From the NCBI RefSeq assembly GCF_963678635.1, contig NC_087069.1:8382633-8446632 (forward strand): a stretch of 64,000 nucleotides of DNA, given 5' to 3'. The notes beneath the pieces were generated by a model. It had not been told where the DNA came from. It did not search any database and saw nothing but the letters and a program-made list of their open reading frames with translations. The position numbers and the translations under genes are program-made. Below, piece after piece: positions 10,483-20,875 of the stretch (its first letter is position 1; each line of letters opens with the position of its first letter). Source of the stretch: Symsagittifera roscoffensis (taxonomy: Eukaryota; Xenacoelomorpha; Acoela; Convolutidae).

Positions 10483-11993
10483 AATTTTTTTCTTTATTTG
10501 TCAAATGATAGAAACAACAATTCCGATCAAACTTTTAAATGTCAAAATTTGAGAACCTTTTGTTTGATTTTTTCGTACACTTAAGTTTCCAAACAAAACG
10601 CAAGCGGAATTTTGGATTGCTGAATTTCTTTAAACAACATAATTAGAATTCACATATTTTTTCACATATAATTCAAAATAAATTGATTTATTTTTTTTCC
10701 TTCTTTTTTCCTGCTCAACCTATCAATTTCCATTTAAACAATTTTATATTAAAACTGTTCTTGAAAACAAACTTTCGGAGGAAAATTTTTTTTTTGATTG
10801 ATAAGGGTTTAATAACTCAAGGCAAAGTTAGAATAAAGAATCCTTCTTAGCTTAAAACAAATATACAACTTCAGAAAAGCAATCTCTGAACCAGATAACT
10901 GAATATTTTTGTTTTAACCCTTAAGTTCTATATTGAAGCAGACTTTCACACAAGAAACTAATATTTTTTTATCTTGAAAACATCAAAATTTGTTGCAACA
11001 TCAGCGTCTTCATCTTTTTTGCGTCAGTGATCAAACTTTTTTTCGACACCATTGCAAAACAACAACAAAAAACATCAATCTGCAAACCTCTATTTGTCTT
11101 TTTGGATAACATGTTTCTACATACTCTGATTCAATCTTTCCGAAATATTACAAGTATAAAAAAGATAACAAGCAAAACTGTTCAATTTTTTGATGTTATA
11201 TAAACAATGACTATTATTAAGGTTTTATTGCAAGCCTGCCCTTCCATTAAGTTACTGTGTTAACTTAATCAAAAACATTTCTATCATGATTTTTTGCGAG
11301 GCTGTCCTTCCATCAAGATACTGTTTTAACTTAATCAAAACATTTCTATCATGATTTTATAATTGTCTATAAAAACACTCGAAATTTCTTGAGTTGCTTT
11401 TAAAATTTTTTTGAAGTTTTATTAGATTGTTTGCGTTTGGACATTTTGGATGTTTACATTTATTTCTACGATTATCAAAGGCCTCTTTTGGATAATATAA
11501 ACCAAACACTTTACTTTTGTTGCGAGCTATAAGTTTAAGGCTGAGTTTCGTTCAAAAAAAAAAGAGCTGCTCGACAGTTCTTTGATTCCTGTTTTTGTAC
11601 CTATGTGTTTTATTTTTTATGTTTTGATTTGTTGTAATAAAATTTCTTTCTCTTCTTTATTTTTAACAAAAACTTAAGGAAAAAAAATAAAACAATTCAA
11701 AGTTTTTGCCTTTTTTAAAAAAAATAGTCAATTGATTTCTTACATTCTGATAAAAACGAGTTATGCAATTTGTTGAGAAAAATTAGTTTTGTTTATTGTT
11801 AGATGTAATAAAATAATCCGTGCACCTTGTTTAAAAAATTGGAATGAGGTTCTCAATTGTTTGAATTAAGATTTAAAAAAAACTTTTTTTCATACAAAAG
11901 TGCAATTGACTATCATGATTAACATGATTAACATGATTTTTTTGTAAACTTTTGGAAAAATAATAGATAATTTGTCAAAAGTCATGGAAAAAC

Positions 11994-12264
11994 GTACTTT
12001 TTATAGGGTAGTCATTGGAACTTTTTGAGTTGGGTTAAGCTGAAATCTTATCATAAACTAAGAAAACTCTTTGATTCTAAGACGTATACTATATTAAGTC
12101 TGGTATCGGTTTTGCTCAAAAATTGTTTATTGACCGAAGTTGATAAAATTTGTTTCTGTTTGGGCACGATTTATTGCAAAAAAGTATGACATAGTAAATT
12201 TTTCAAAAACTTTTCAGATCGATCAAAAGTTATGCAAATGCTCAAACATTGAGTTCCTGAAAAA
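11994..12264 (+). repeat. Dispersed repeat family D2, copy in unit 2
   Basis: Near-identical to 7810-8080 because it is duplicated with the unit. Diverged relatives are at 2740 and 39290. Confidence 0.65.
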
Positions 12265-12675
12265 TTATAAAACTTCTTGAATAATTGTTGATATTGAGTT
12301 AGGACCGAAGTGGTTAACTCATAGAGTAATTTCGGATAGGGTACACCGTCTGCTCGTCACGCTATCTTATTTTCGGCCGGATAGATTCGTGCAACTTCTT
12401 AGTCTAATACCAATCCTAATCTTACTCTTATACTATCTAGTCTCAGGTTGTTTAACTAGTCTCTGCTAGGCTCAATAGATCTAGGGTATACTGGTTTATT
12501 GCGGCTGCTGAAGTTCTCTTGGAAAGGCAACTAATTTCTAAGTTAAATTCAAATATCTCTGGTGCTGAAATTACAAGTAATTTCAGCACTTACAAATAAG
12601 TGGGTTGTTAGTTAGATGGATCGTGATTGGTTAATATTAAATACTTTACAGTGGTAAAATATCTAATTTATCCAA

Positions 12676-13176
12676 TCATAAAATATAGTTTAGATCAGGT
12701 TCCACCCATCCGGGTTTTACAGAGTTTTTTAGAATTATCTTTCTGCAATTCAAAGGATGGATGATGGATGTTGGTCTTTGGCGAACTTCGTATTCTTGTC
12801 CGGTTTTCTTTGTTGGAGAAATTCCAGGACGCTGGAATGATGGATATCAATCGTTGTGTCTTCTTGTGACAACGACTGTGTTTCCCAACGAAATCAATCT
12901 GATTTCAGAATGGTTTGCTATGACGGGTTTTTCTGTTTTATGTTGAGAACTTCTTTTGTGTTCGACCTCGTCTGGGAATGGCGTGGAGCTTGGGCGTGGA
13001 GGGGATGCCTTGTTACTCGGATCTGTACGTATACTTGAACATCGAGGTTGTCATTGGTCTAGTTCAATGAAGTCCTTTTCTGCGAAGTCAAGTCGTACTC
13101 TAAATCCTTTGAGTTGTGATTGTGGACGGCATATTGGTTGTGGTTGGCCATTCTTTTTCGAGTGTGGTGGGGTCAT
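12676..13176 (-). pseudogene. ORF-Z, 3' accessory frame of the retroelement
   Basis: An ATG at 13176-13174 opens 167 codons ending at TGA 12676-12678, with in-frame TGA at 13053-13051 and 12849-12847. The product is hydrophilic with P/S-rich and charged segments and no recognised domain. It follows a short intron (13223-13344) on the same strand. A second frame spliced across that intron stays open for about 38 further codons and overlaps the ORF-Z start, so either frame could be the real one. The plus strand is strongly T/G-rich here, the same bias as in the coding parts of this element, which supports minus-strand coding. Either TGA could be a mutated Trp codon. Confidence 0.45.
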
Positions 13177-13222
13177 TTTGTCTTTGGATGTTCGTCTCTG
13201 TTGTTGTATGCTGATCTATATA

Positions 13223-13344
13223 CTGCAAGGTATAATTTACATTTTATAAAATTTTTATTAGTTCAATGTTTTAGTTATGATTTTGGTTAGTTGTTTTCAC
13301 ATAAGCATTTTGTTTTAGTTCGGTTAATTTGAAGAGTTACTCAC
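13223..13344 (-). other. Predicted short spliceosomal intron
   Basis: Minus-strand GTGAGT at 13344, a CTAAT branch-like site near 13270 and TTGCAG at its end give a 122-nt intron with an AT-rich interior. Upstream is a basic, Arg/Ser/His-rich open stretch; downstream is ORF-Z. Confidence 0.55.
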
Positions 13345-14232
13345 CCTTGAATACCTCTTATTAAAAATAGGAGTGTGGTCACAAAGCGTGGCTGTTGTTT
13401 GGTGGGTTAGGCCGGCTATAGAGCATGCTCAGGACGTCCTCTCTGGTGGGTTAGGCCACGAGTGGGAGTATGATTTCGTGCGGTTTCTGTGAGAGGTCCT
13501 GTTATGTGATAACGTTTTATGTCGGGTTTGTGGTGGTTTTTCTTATGTTTCGTTGGTTGTGTCCTTTTTTTTCAAAAATCAAATTGTTTTTGGTATGGGT
13601 TTGTCTTTCGACTTTTTTGTGTTTTATTATTTCTTTCTTAGACTTTATAATAGTCTTCAAAAGAATAAATTATCCAGTTTTAAACTGGGTTAATCCGGTT
13701 TGGGTACCGTTGGTTTTCTTTTCTTAGTCATGCTGTTATTTTATGATTTGTGGTGTTTAGTAAGCTGCGTTGGTTAGTTTTGTTTAGTATATAATTCCTT
13801 TCCAACCGGGTTAAAGGAAAGTTTGAAACTTGTTATCGTGTGTGTTAGAGTTGTTGAGTGTGAAAACTTGAAACTGAAATGCATTATTTAAACAATTCTT
13901 TGTGGGCGAGCTGTGCGAGTTTGGATAGAATTCTTGTGCGAATGAATGAAAATATCAAAAGGTTAGTACTGCATTTTCGTTTTATCAATTTACTACATAG
14001 AATTTTAACTTTACTGCTAGTTTTGGGGAAAAATTTAAGTTACAAATTTTCATCATTATTAAATTTACTGCTTTTGGGGAAACAATTTATAAATTAATTT
14101 ACTACATTGGTATGAATTTTTTTATTTTGATCTAGTGCAAAATATTAATAGAGTTTAGAAGAATTTAAACAAGTTTACTTTTTATTTTCTTTTCTGTTTT
14201 TTGTAGATGATCGTGGGATGAAGACTAAAAAT

Positions 14233-14309
14233 CTAAATGAAACATGGGTAAAGAATGGTTAGTATTATTTTAAATTTATTAGTAAAGAATATGTATAAAT
14301 TATACTTAC
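14233..14309 (-). other. Predicted 77-nt intron just after ORF-Y
   Basis: The minus strand reads CAG/GTAAGTATA at 14312-14304, a perfect TACTAAC branch site near 14263-14257, a pyrimidine-rich tract and TTTCATTTAG ending at 14233. All four splice signals are textbook. The donor lies three bases after the ORF-Y stop codon, so splicing here would join the ORF-Y 3' end to the downstream exon leading to ORF-Z. The copy in unit 1 is at 10049-10125. Confidence 0.7.
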
Positions 14310-14312
14310 CTG

Positions 14313-16122
14313 TTAGTCGTCGGGAAAAAAACCGTGGGGGAAGATGTCGTGTATTATGTCGGAATTTGTTAGTAATTTTGCTAGTATGCGAATGATGTTT
14401 TTAGTTTGAAGCAGTGGCCAAAGCAATTGAATTGCTTTAATAGTTTTTAGTTCTTCAGTGCCAACTGCAAACTCATAAGGTGTGCTTTGAATGAGATTAT
14501 ATAATTTTAGATTGTATTTAGTATTGTGGATGAATTCTAATATAGGGATTTCTATAGGTTGGAGAAATTCATGTGGGATAAGGAAGGGTCTGGATTCTTC
14601 AGCATTAAAAGTCTTCGTGATGGGACAAAATATATACATTTGTGTTATTGGGTCATAATTGCGGAGGATGCCGTGGAAATTAGTATCTTTGATGCAAAAT
14701 GTGAAATTTAGAAAAAAATGGCGAAGTGTACTTAGAGTTAAGAAACTGAAAACGATGGTGTGGTTGTCTTGATGGAGTGTGTAGATCAAATTGATTTTGT
14801 ATGAAGCGATGATATGTATATGTGTGGGTTTGTTTAGTGCGTAACATAATGTAGTGTGAGCAGTGCAAATCGCGTTCATGTGGTGCAAGGAAGTGGAAGG
14901 TTAGTGAAAATAATTGAAATTTTTCTTTAAAACTTTCGTAAGCTTGCATGTCGGTTAGTGCTTCAGAAATGATGTGATCATATTTTCGATCAAATAAATT
15001 AAGTGTGAATACATATGGCGTTTTGATGAAAACTTTTTCTGTTAGTTGTGGGTTAGCGAAGCGGTCGTCTTCTAAAAACTGGTCTTGGTTAGTTCGGATG
15101 ATATTATGATCGTAATATTCTAGTGTAATTTCGTTAGCTCGGGTTGCAGTGAATGTTTTTAGTAATTTTTTATATCCTGTATAAGTAAATTGTCTATGTG
15201 TTAGTGGTGTGGTGAGTCGATATAGCATTTCTTGATTTCTTTCCATATCGATATGAGTATTAGATAATGGTAGGCAAAGGGGATTAGTAAAATGATAATA
15301 TGATGTCCAATGAAGTGTAGGCATTAAAACATGTTCATCTACAAAACTACGTGTGTCGTTAGTGTCGTTAGGGGTGTTTAAAGTATATTGTGGAAATGAA
15401 GGTAAAGTAATTGCTAGAAAATCTTTCGTGTTAGTATGATGTGGATGATTAATATATTCACGGGCTGTTCCTGGTTTGGTTGGGAATGGATGGTTTGGGA
15501 ATTTTCTTTTAAGAGTGCGATAAGCTCTATTAGTGATATTTGATGATTCGGTGGAAGTGGATGATTGTGCTAATGATGCAGAATAAGCTGAAGAGTGTGT
15601 AGGTGTAGGTGGGTTTGAGGATTCTATTGTGGAAGAAATCTGATTTATAGTGGGGGTGTTAGGGTGTAATAGTTGTTGTTGTAGGGTGATAAAATTATCT
15701 AGTTCTTGGGAGATTTGGGGAATATCTGGAGAATTGGATGATCGGTCTGAATGAAATGAAGAGTAGGTTGGGATGACTTGTGAAGCATAAGAGGGTGTAG
15801 AAATGGATGGGAGTGGGTTATTTGGTGGGATAGGTTGAAAAGGGGGTTTTGAAAAAATTGAGGGGTTGGTTTGAAAATTATTGGATGGAGATAGTTCGGA
15901 GCCTGCAAATTCATCAGGGGTTTCAATATTAGGTTTATTGAGTTGTGAAATGGAGTATAAAACTGAAATATTTGAATTAATGTCTGAATTCATGCCTGAT
16001 GTTATATTACTAGTTGGGAAATCGGGTGGTGGGAAAGCAAAAAGTGGGATTATTGTAATTGGAGTGTTGAGGTTGGTTGGATGGGAATTTGAGCGGTGTA
16101 GGGATCCAAGTTGTCGGCTCAT
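14313..16122 (-). pseudogene. ORF-Y, large unknown gene downstream of env
   Basis: A 480-codon frame starts with ATG at 16122-16120 and ends at 14680. A second open frame from 14888 to a TAA at 14313 continues the same composition, so one gene of about 610-670 codons with a single frameshift between 14680 and 14888 is likely. The first ~190 residues are Ser/Thr/Pro/Asn-rich and probably disordered. The rest looks folded, with aromatic and charged residues and no transmembrane helix or signal peptide. Its ATG overlaps the env stop as ATGA, which suggests coupled termination-reinitiation. No family is recognised. Confidence 0.6.
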
Positions 16123-18738
16123 CGTGGGCTAAAAAAATTATTATTTTGAGACTGAAAAGTGGTGGTATGGGGTTGTTCGATAATTTGTTCATATGTATTT
16201 TCATCTTGTGAGTGATGTGTCATTATATGTTGTATGGGGCTTTGCGATATGTTTGGTCTAAAATTTGGGTTATGTGTTATTGCTAAGTTTCGAAAATTTC
16301 GTGGGATTAAGGATAATGGATGGTTATGTGGTAGGGGTGGCAACTGTGGTGCTGTAGGCGTTACTTCGATATTATTATGTTCTTCGTCGTATGTGTTTTG
16401 TGTTGTCGCTATTTTTGTCTTATATTCTTTTATTTGTGCGTCTAGAAGAATTTTGTTTATTGATGAGGAAAAAATTCCAAAAAATCCTGCAAATAGTATG
16501 CGTGCTACACTTGCTTGTCTATTTACTTGTGTGTGTATAGCACATGTATTATAGATTCCTTTTAAGAATGAGAAAAAAAACCCTATAAAGTTAAACATTG
16601 CGTATAGAATAGTCAATTTTTCTAAGATGTAATAGGGCCATCCTAAAAAATCGAGAATTTCATTTTTTAGTGTAACAAAGCTAAAAATATTTATAGGTGA
16701 GATATCTTGTGGCCGGTATTTTTCACCGTTTAGATATATATAGTCTTTAATGTCTTTAAAATATCAGCTATTATCTTGTGTATAGATATCTGCAAATCCT
16801 GCGGTTTCCGCAAGTTTGCGTAAGTTTTGGTCAAATGGTTGTCATTGTATAGTGTCCATTTGTGTTAATAAATTCTTGGAATTGTTGTGTTCTAATGCGA
16901 TGTTGGATATCGGATTTTGAATATATTCCAATTGATTGTAAGTCGATATTTGGGTTTCGAGCAATGGCTCTAATGCTTTCGGGTGAAAATTTTTTGAGTG
17001 ATTGCATTAATGTGGGGTATGGGGTAAGAAGGTAATATTTATCTCCATCAGGGTTCAGTTGTACTACATTGTGGCTATTTTCTGATCCACATGGGACTGC
17101 GGTATCCCAAAAATAGGTTCGTCTTGAAAGTGTGTCAACGAAATGTACTTTATTTTTATAATAGATAGGGATTCTTTTATAACATCGTTTATCTTCAAAA
17201 ACATATAGTGGTGATACTTTTTTGGTACAGGTATAAAACCATAAAATGTTTCCTTCGTAGTCGAAAAAATTTGATCTTTTTCCTGATAGTAAATATCCTG
17301 CGTAGGGTATTTTTAATACTGCTAGTGCAAGTGATTGTAAAATTTGTGTCCGTTCTAATTCGCATAGTTGGGGAAGTGTTTCTAAGTCAGAGAGTGACAT
17401 TTCCTGGAAAATTCGGCTAATTGTGTAGTCTAATTTCATATCTAAGTGAATATCATAGTGGATATTACCAAAATAAGTATTATTCATTAGTGATAGTTCT
17501 TGTAAGCGTGTGCTTCTAGTGTCATGTGGCCTTAGATGTCCACCAGGTTGACCATTACTTTTTTTGAAAATTAACTGGTATATATGATGTTCCTTCGTTT
17601 AGTGGATGACTTGTGGCATAAGGGTCAATTTTAATTTTTCCAGTGGTCATGTCGAAACCTTTTTCGTATTCAACTAATATTTCAGAATATTGTGTTTTGT
17701 GAAGTGGGTTTCTGTATTTGCATGCAAGTTCTGTTTCTTGATAAATTTGAAAACGTGTCAATTTATTTTCTATATTGTGAATGTTTCTAAAATCAGTACT
17801 TTGTTTTCGTGATGGATTTACTTGTTCATATGGAATTGATTGTATAAAATATTTCTCGTGAAATTTCACATTCGGGCGTGTATTTTTGCTACTTGAAATT
17901 TTGTACATGTATCTTCGGGAAACCAAACAATTGTTGCTTGTGTTCGTGTTGTAGGGTCACAATAACCTTGATCGTTTTTACAGGGTAATCTAATTCCTTG
18001 ATAGATCATTGTGTTGTCAGATAAATCTCGTGTGAATTGTATTTTTTCGAGTTGTATTTTCCAATCGAAAAACATTATTTCTTGATATCCTTTATTTTTT
18101 GTGTCTGCTTTGCAGTTTGATGGGTTATTTATACCAATGTGTGGTATCCAGTGTTTATCGTGTATGTCATAAATTAATCTTCCGTGTGCGCCGTTGTATG
18201 GGTATTTTTCATCTAGTTTTATATGTCCTTGATATCTTTCAAGTTCTGCTTGATGTACAGAATCTGCAAAGACTTGGAAATATACTAACTTTCTGTCGGT
18301 GTTTTTGTTTCTTGTGATATTTAGTCTGAGTAACTCGTTTTTACAATCTTCGGGATTGAGATGTAAAAGTCGTTCGATATTACTCTGGTAGAATGATTCG
18401 TGGTCAAGTCGGTTTTTATTTCCATTTGAGACTTGTGAACAATGTACTTTCTTTTCGGAAAATGTTGCTGTGAATTTATATCCTATAACTGTTGTTGCTC
18501 GGGCTTTTGAATAGAGTGTCGCTATTACATTTGTAGTAGCGACAGAGGTGCTATTTAGAGGTGCATTTGATACTTGATTTATTGCATATTTGTGTAGTGT
18601 TTTTTGTTCATTTTCTTCACAATCGTAATGTGTTACTAATAAGTCTTGGGGTCCTGTGCGGGGAGAAGGATTTATGTTCTGATCGGAAATTACTAGAAAA
18701 AAGAGTTGGAGAAAAATTAATATTTTTAGAATATACAT
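16119..18738 (-). pseudogene. env: env-like membrane glycoprotein gene, frameshifted
   Basis: The ATG at 18738 is followed by a hydrophobic signal peptide (first ~18 residues). A Cys-containing ectodomain follows with Asn-X-Ser/Thr sites (NST, NIT) and the motifs CDPTTRTQ, YAGYLLSG and AVPCGSENSHN. A hydrophobic membrane segment lies around 16570-16620 and a second at about 16480-16520, then a Pro/Asn/Gln-rich cytoplasmic tail. The reading crosses frameshifts near 17890-17925, in the A7 run at about 17550-17560 and near 16845, and a TGA at 16764-16766. Position after pol and overall design fit an envelope fusion glycoprotein; which viral fusion class it belongs to I cannot decide. An older fragment lies at 5518-5950. 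Confidence 0.7.
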
Positions 18739-19880
18739 GTGTATGATAATCCTGAGTATGGGTTATAAAATGTGATGTAAATTGTCTTTTTGGTATATCT
18801 GTCGTATTTATATATTACTTCAGTTGTTATAAATGGTAGTGGTAGTGATTGAGCTGTTATATTTGGTGGGTTTAATGGGTAAGGATGTTGAGCAATGTTG
18901 TTTAGTTTAACCGTGATTTCAAATTTTAATTGTAGACTATTTTGTTGGAGTATTTGGATGTTATGATCACGAATGTCTTCGTGGATATCTTGTCTATATT
19001 GTAATCTATTAAGTGCCCAGTTGTGTAGTCGGTTACTTTCTGGGTGCTGTCCAAATAATGGTGGGGGTGCTGTGAATGTTTTCCAGTCTAATCTTAGAGG
19101 GATATTTGTTGATGATTGTTCTCGGTATCTAGCGTCGAGGTTATTTGGAAAATTAAAAGGAAAAGGTGTCGGTGAAATTTGGCTTATTGATGGTGTTGAT
19201 GGTAGTGATAATGTTTCTGGTAGTGATGATGATGTTGTTGTATCGGTAGAAATATCTATTGGATCATTTATTAAATTGGGTTCACCTTGTGTGAATGATT
19301 GTGTTGTCCAATATGGTAGTCGTGATGTTTGGTTTGGGGGGTTAAAGGGATTTTCACGTATTTGTTCAGATGTTGGTGTTGAACCTAAGTAATCTGAGGG
19401 TAGACTTGAGGTGCTACGTTGTGAAAGAAGTGTAGGGGTTTCTGGTAATATACCAATTGGGTTTTCCGGAGTACTACTTTGTGATGGGGATTGGGGTATA
19501 TCAAAATGAACTCGGGGGGTTTGAAAATTTCTGTTTCGTCGTGGATGTATTATTTGTCTATTTATTTCAACTGTATTTTGATTTTGACTAAGATTTCGTA
19601 TTCTACTTAATTCTTGTGGTAGTGTTGGGTATAAGTTATATGTTGGTTCACTTAGAGGTGCTTGTCGTTGAACTGGTTCTAGTGGTTCAGATAAGCGAGC
19701 GTGTCGTTCTTCGAAGGTATATGGGTTATCTTGGAAAGAAATTCGTGTAGATGTTTGGGGGTTTTGGGTAGTTGTATGTGGTGTTGGGCTATCTTGGGAT
19801 GATGTCGGTGAAGACTGACTGTGTGATTGTTGGTTAGCAATTTTTGAGGGTTTTTTATTGATATTTTTTAGTGAAAAAAT
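18726..19880 (-). CDS. ORF-X, Met-less 385-codon frame before env
   Basis: The minus strand is open without a stop from just after a TAA at 19883-19881 to a TAA at 18728-18726. I found no ATG codon in the whole frame, so translation must begin by splicing, frameshifting or a non-AUG codon. The N-terminal ~250 residues are Ser/Thr/Pro/Gln/Asn-rich. The C-terminal ~120 look folded, with WKTFTAPPPLFGQHPESN and LQYRQDIHEDIRD. There is no signal peptide or membrane helix. It overlaps the env ATG by 13 nt. The layout (disordered N-terminus, folded C-terminus) resembles ORF-Y. Family unknown. Confidence 0.6.
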   Translation of the reverse strand: MFSLKNINKKPSKIANQQSHSQSSPTSSQDSPTPHTTTQNPQTSTRISFQDNPYTFEERHARLSEPLEPVQRQAPLSEPTYNLYPTLPQELSRIRNLSQNQNTVEINRQIIHPRRNRNFQTPRVHFDIPQSPSQSSTPENPIGILPETPTLLSQRSTSSLPSDYLGSTPTSEQIRENPFNPPNQTSRLPYWTTQSFTQGEPNLINDPIDISTDTTTSSSLPETLSLPSTPSISQISPTPFPFNFPNNLDARYREQSSTNIPLRLDWKTFTAPPPLFGQHPESNRLHNWALNRLQYRQDIHEDIRDHNIQILQQNSLQLKFEITVKLNNIAQHPYPLNPPNITAQSLPLPFITTEVIYKYDRYTKKTIYITFYNPYSGLSYTCIF

Positions 19881-19891
19881 TTATGTTTATT

Positions 19892-20056
19892 TTAGTATTC
19901 TTCGAGAAAAAGTATTAGAAGGATTGTTTCTAAGGCGAATAGGATGATTGCTTTCTTTATACATTTGCATATTGTCAAGATGAGGGATGATAAAAATGTT
20001 ATAAAAATTACAAATAGTAAAAAAAAATCTGTTCTACTAAAAATTGTTCGTATCAT
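19892..20056 (-). CDS. ORF-W, 54-aa double-membrane-span protein
   Basis: ATG at 20056-20054, TAA at 19894-19892. The product has a hydrophobic stretch FFLLFVIFITFLSSLILTI, a short basic CKCIKK turn and a second hydrophobic stretch AIILFALETILLILF ending in acidic EEY. Two helices with a basic loop is the layout of small viral channel or membrane proteins, but nothing here proves that role. It lies between ORF-V and ORF-X on the same strand. It is intact, although a gene this short could be open by chance. Confidence 0.45.
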   Translation of the reverse strand: MIRTIFSRTDFFLLFVIFITFLSSLILTICKCIKKAIILFALETILLILFLEEY

Positions 20057-20139
20057 TTAGATAAGTTTTGTCTCGTACCTGTGACTATGGTCAATGGCTT
20101 TTGAAAGTTGGAGGTATAGTACAAATATGGAGTAGAAAA

Positions 20140-20439
20140 TTAAAGAAATATTGCAAAAATGATTCAGATTATTACAAAAGCTTCAAAGGTATCAAAAAGA
20201 AATATGAATAAAAGTTTAAATATTGTTAAAAAGTTTCTGAAATTGTTGAGAATTATGTTGACTGATCGAGAGAAGAGCATTGAAGAAATGGCTTCTTGAT
20301 CGAATATTTTTTGTTGTTTGGGGCAATTTTCAAGTGTGGTCGAATTATTTATTGGTTTTTTGACAAGTGGGTTGAGTTTTGTGAAAAATTGTTGGGGGCG
20401 AATTTTATGGTGTTCGGGAGGTCTTCTTTTTATTTTTTT
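20140..20439 (-). pseudogene. ORF-V, small C-terminally anchored membrane protein
   Basis: The minus strand is open from 20439 to a TAA at 20142-20140, 100 codons with one in-frame TGA at 20166-20164. The N-terminal half is basic and Pro/Gln/Asn-rich. The C-terminal half has a long hydrophobic run, FLTIFKLLFIFLFDTFEAFV, continuing past the TGA. The open frame begins just after an A-run, and a homopolymer indel may hide the true start. The next gene is ORF-W, also hydrophobic. Family unknown. Confidence 0.4.
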
Positions 20440-20875
20440 TTATTTGTCAAGTGATCTGGGGTATTTTTGAGATTTTTATACTTTAGGCTAGTTTAATATG
20501 GTCGTTCTTTTACCTTAGGCTAATTTAACATTTTTGTTTGGGGGGTATTTGAGGTCTGAGTTGGGGAAATATTGTTGATCTTTGGGTTATTAGATAAGGG
20601 AGGGTTATGATATTATGGTGATATTTATTTTAGTTGTCAAGTTGGAATGGTTTGCTTATTTTTGACCTGGAGGTCGTAAAGTTATAGTTATAGATATGCC
20701 TGGAGTTTAATATCTTTCGTCTAATTGGTTTGTGTTAGAGTTATAGAAGGTGACGGATTTGAATGAATCCTATTGGCTAATTTTGAACTAGAATCGCTGC
20801 GTGTTTGTCAGCATTTTATTCTGAAAAATGAAAGTTTAAAATGTTTCAGAGGTGCAAATATTATTAATTTTAAAA
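20440..20875. other. Non-coding gap between pol and ORF-V
   Basis: This 436-nt stretch shows no coding frame. A motif YTTAGGCTARTTTAA occurs twice (about 20481-20497 and 20512-20528). A subgenomic splice acceptor or promoter for the downstream genes is expected near here, but I could not pick one out. Confidence 0.4.

Larger units (their letters stand above)
10484..14666. repeat. Tandem duplication of 4.18 kb, unit 2
   Basis: Second unit of the direct duplication, continuous on its right side with the intact part of ORF-Y and the rest of the retrovirus-like element. This is therefore the ancestral position. One extra A (10483) separates the units and no target-site duplication or long homology is seen at the junction, which fits an end-joining or template-switch origin. 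Confidence 0.95.

Noticed and set aside
12676-20166. Alternative genetic code with TGA as tryptophan
   Set aside because: All other Trp codons checked in pol and BEL are TGG, and the BEL and peptide genes behave normally, so mutation is the simpler explanation.
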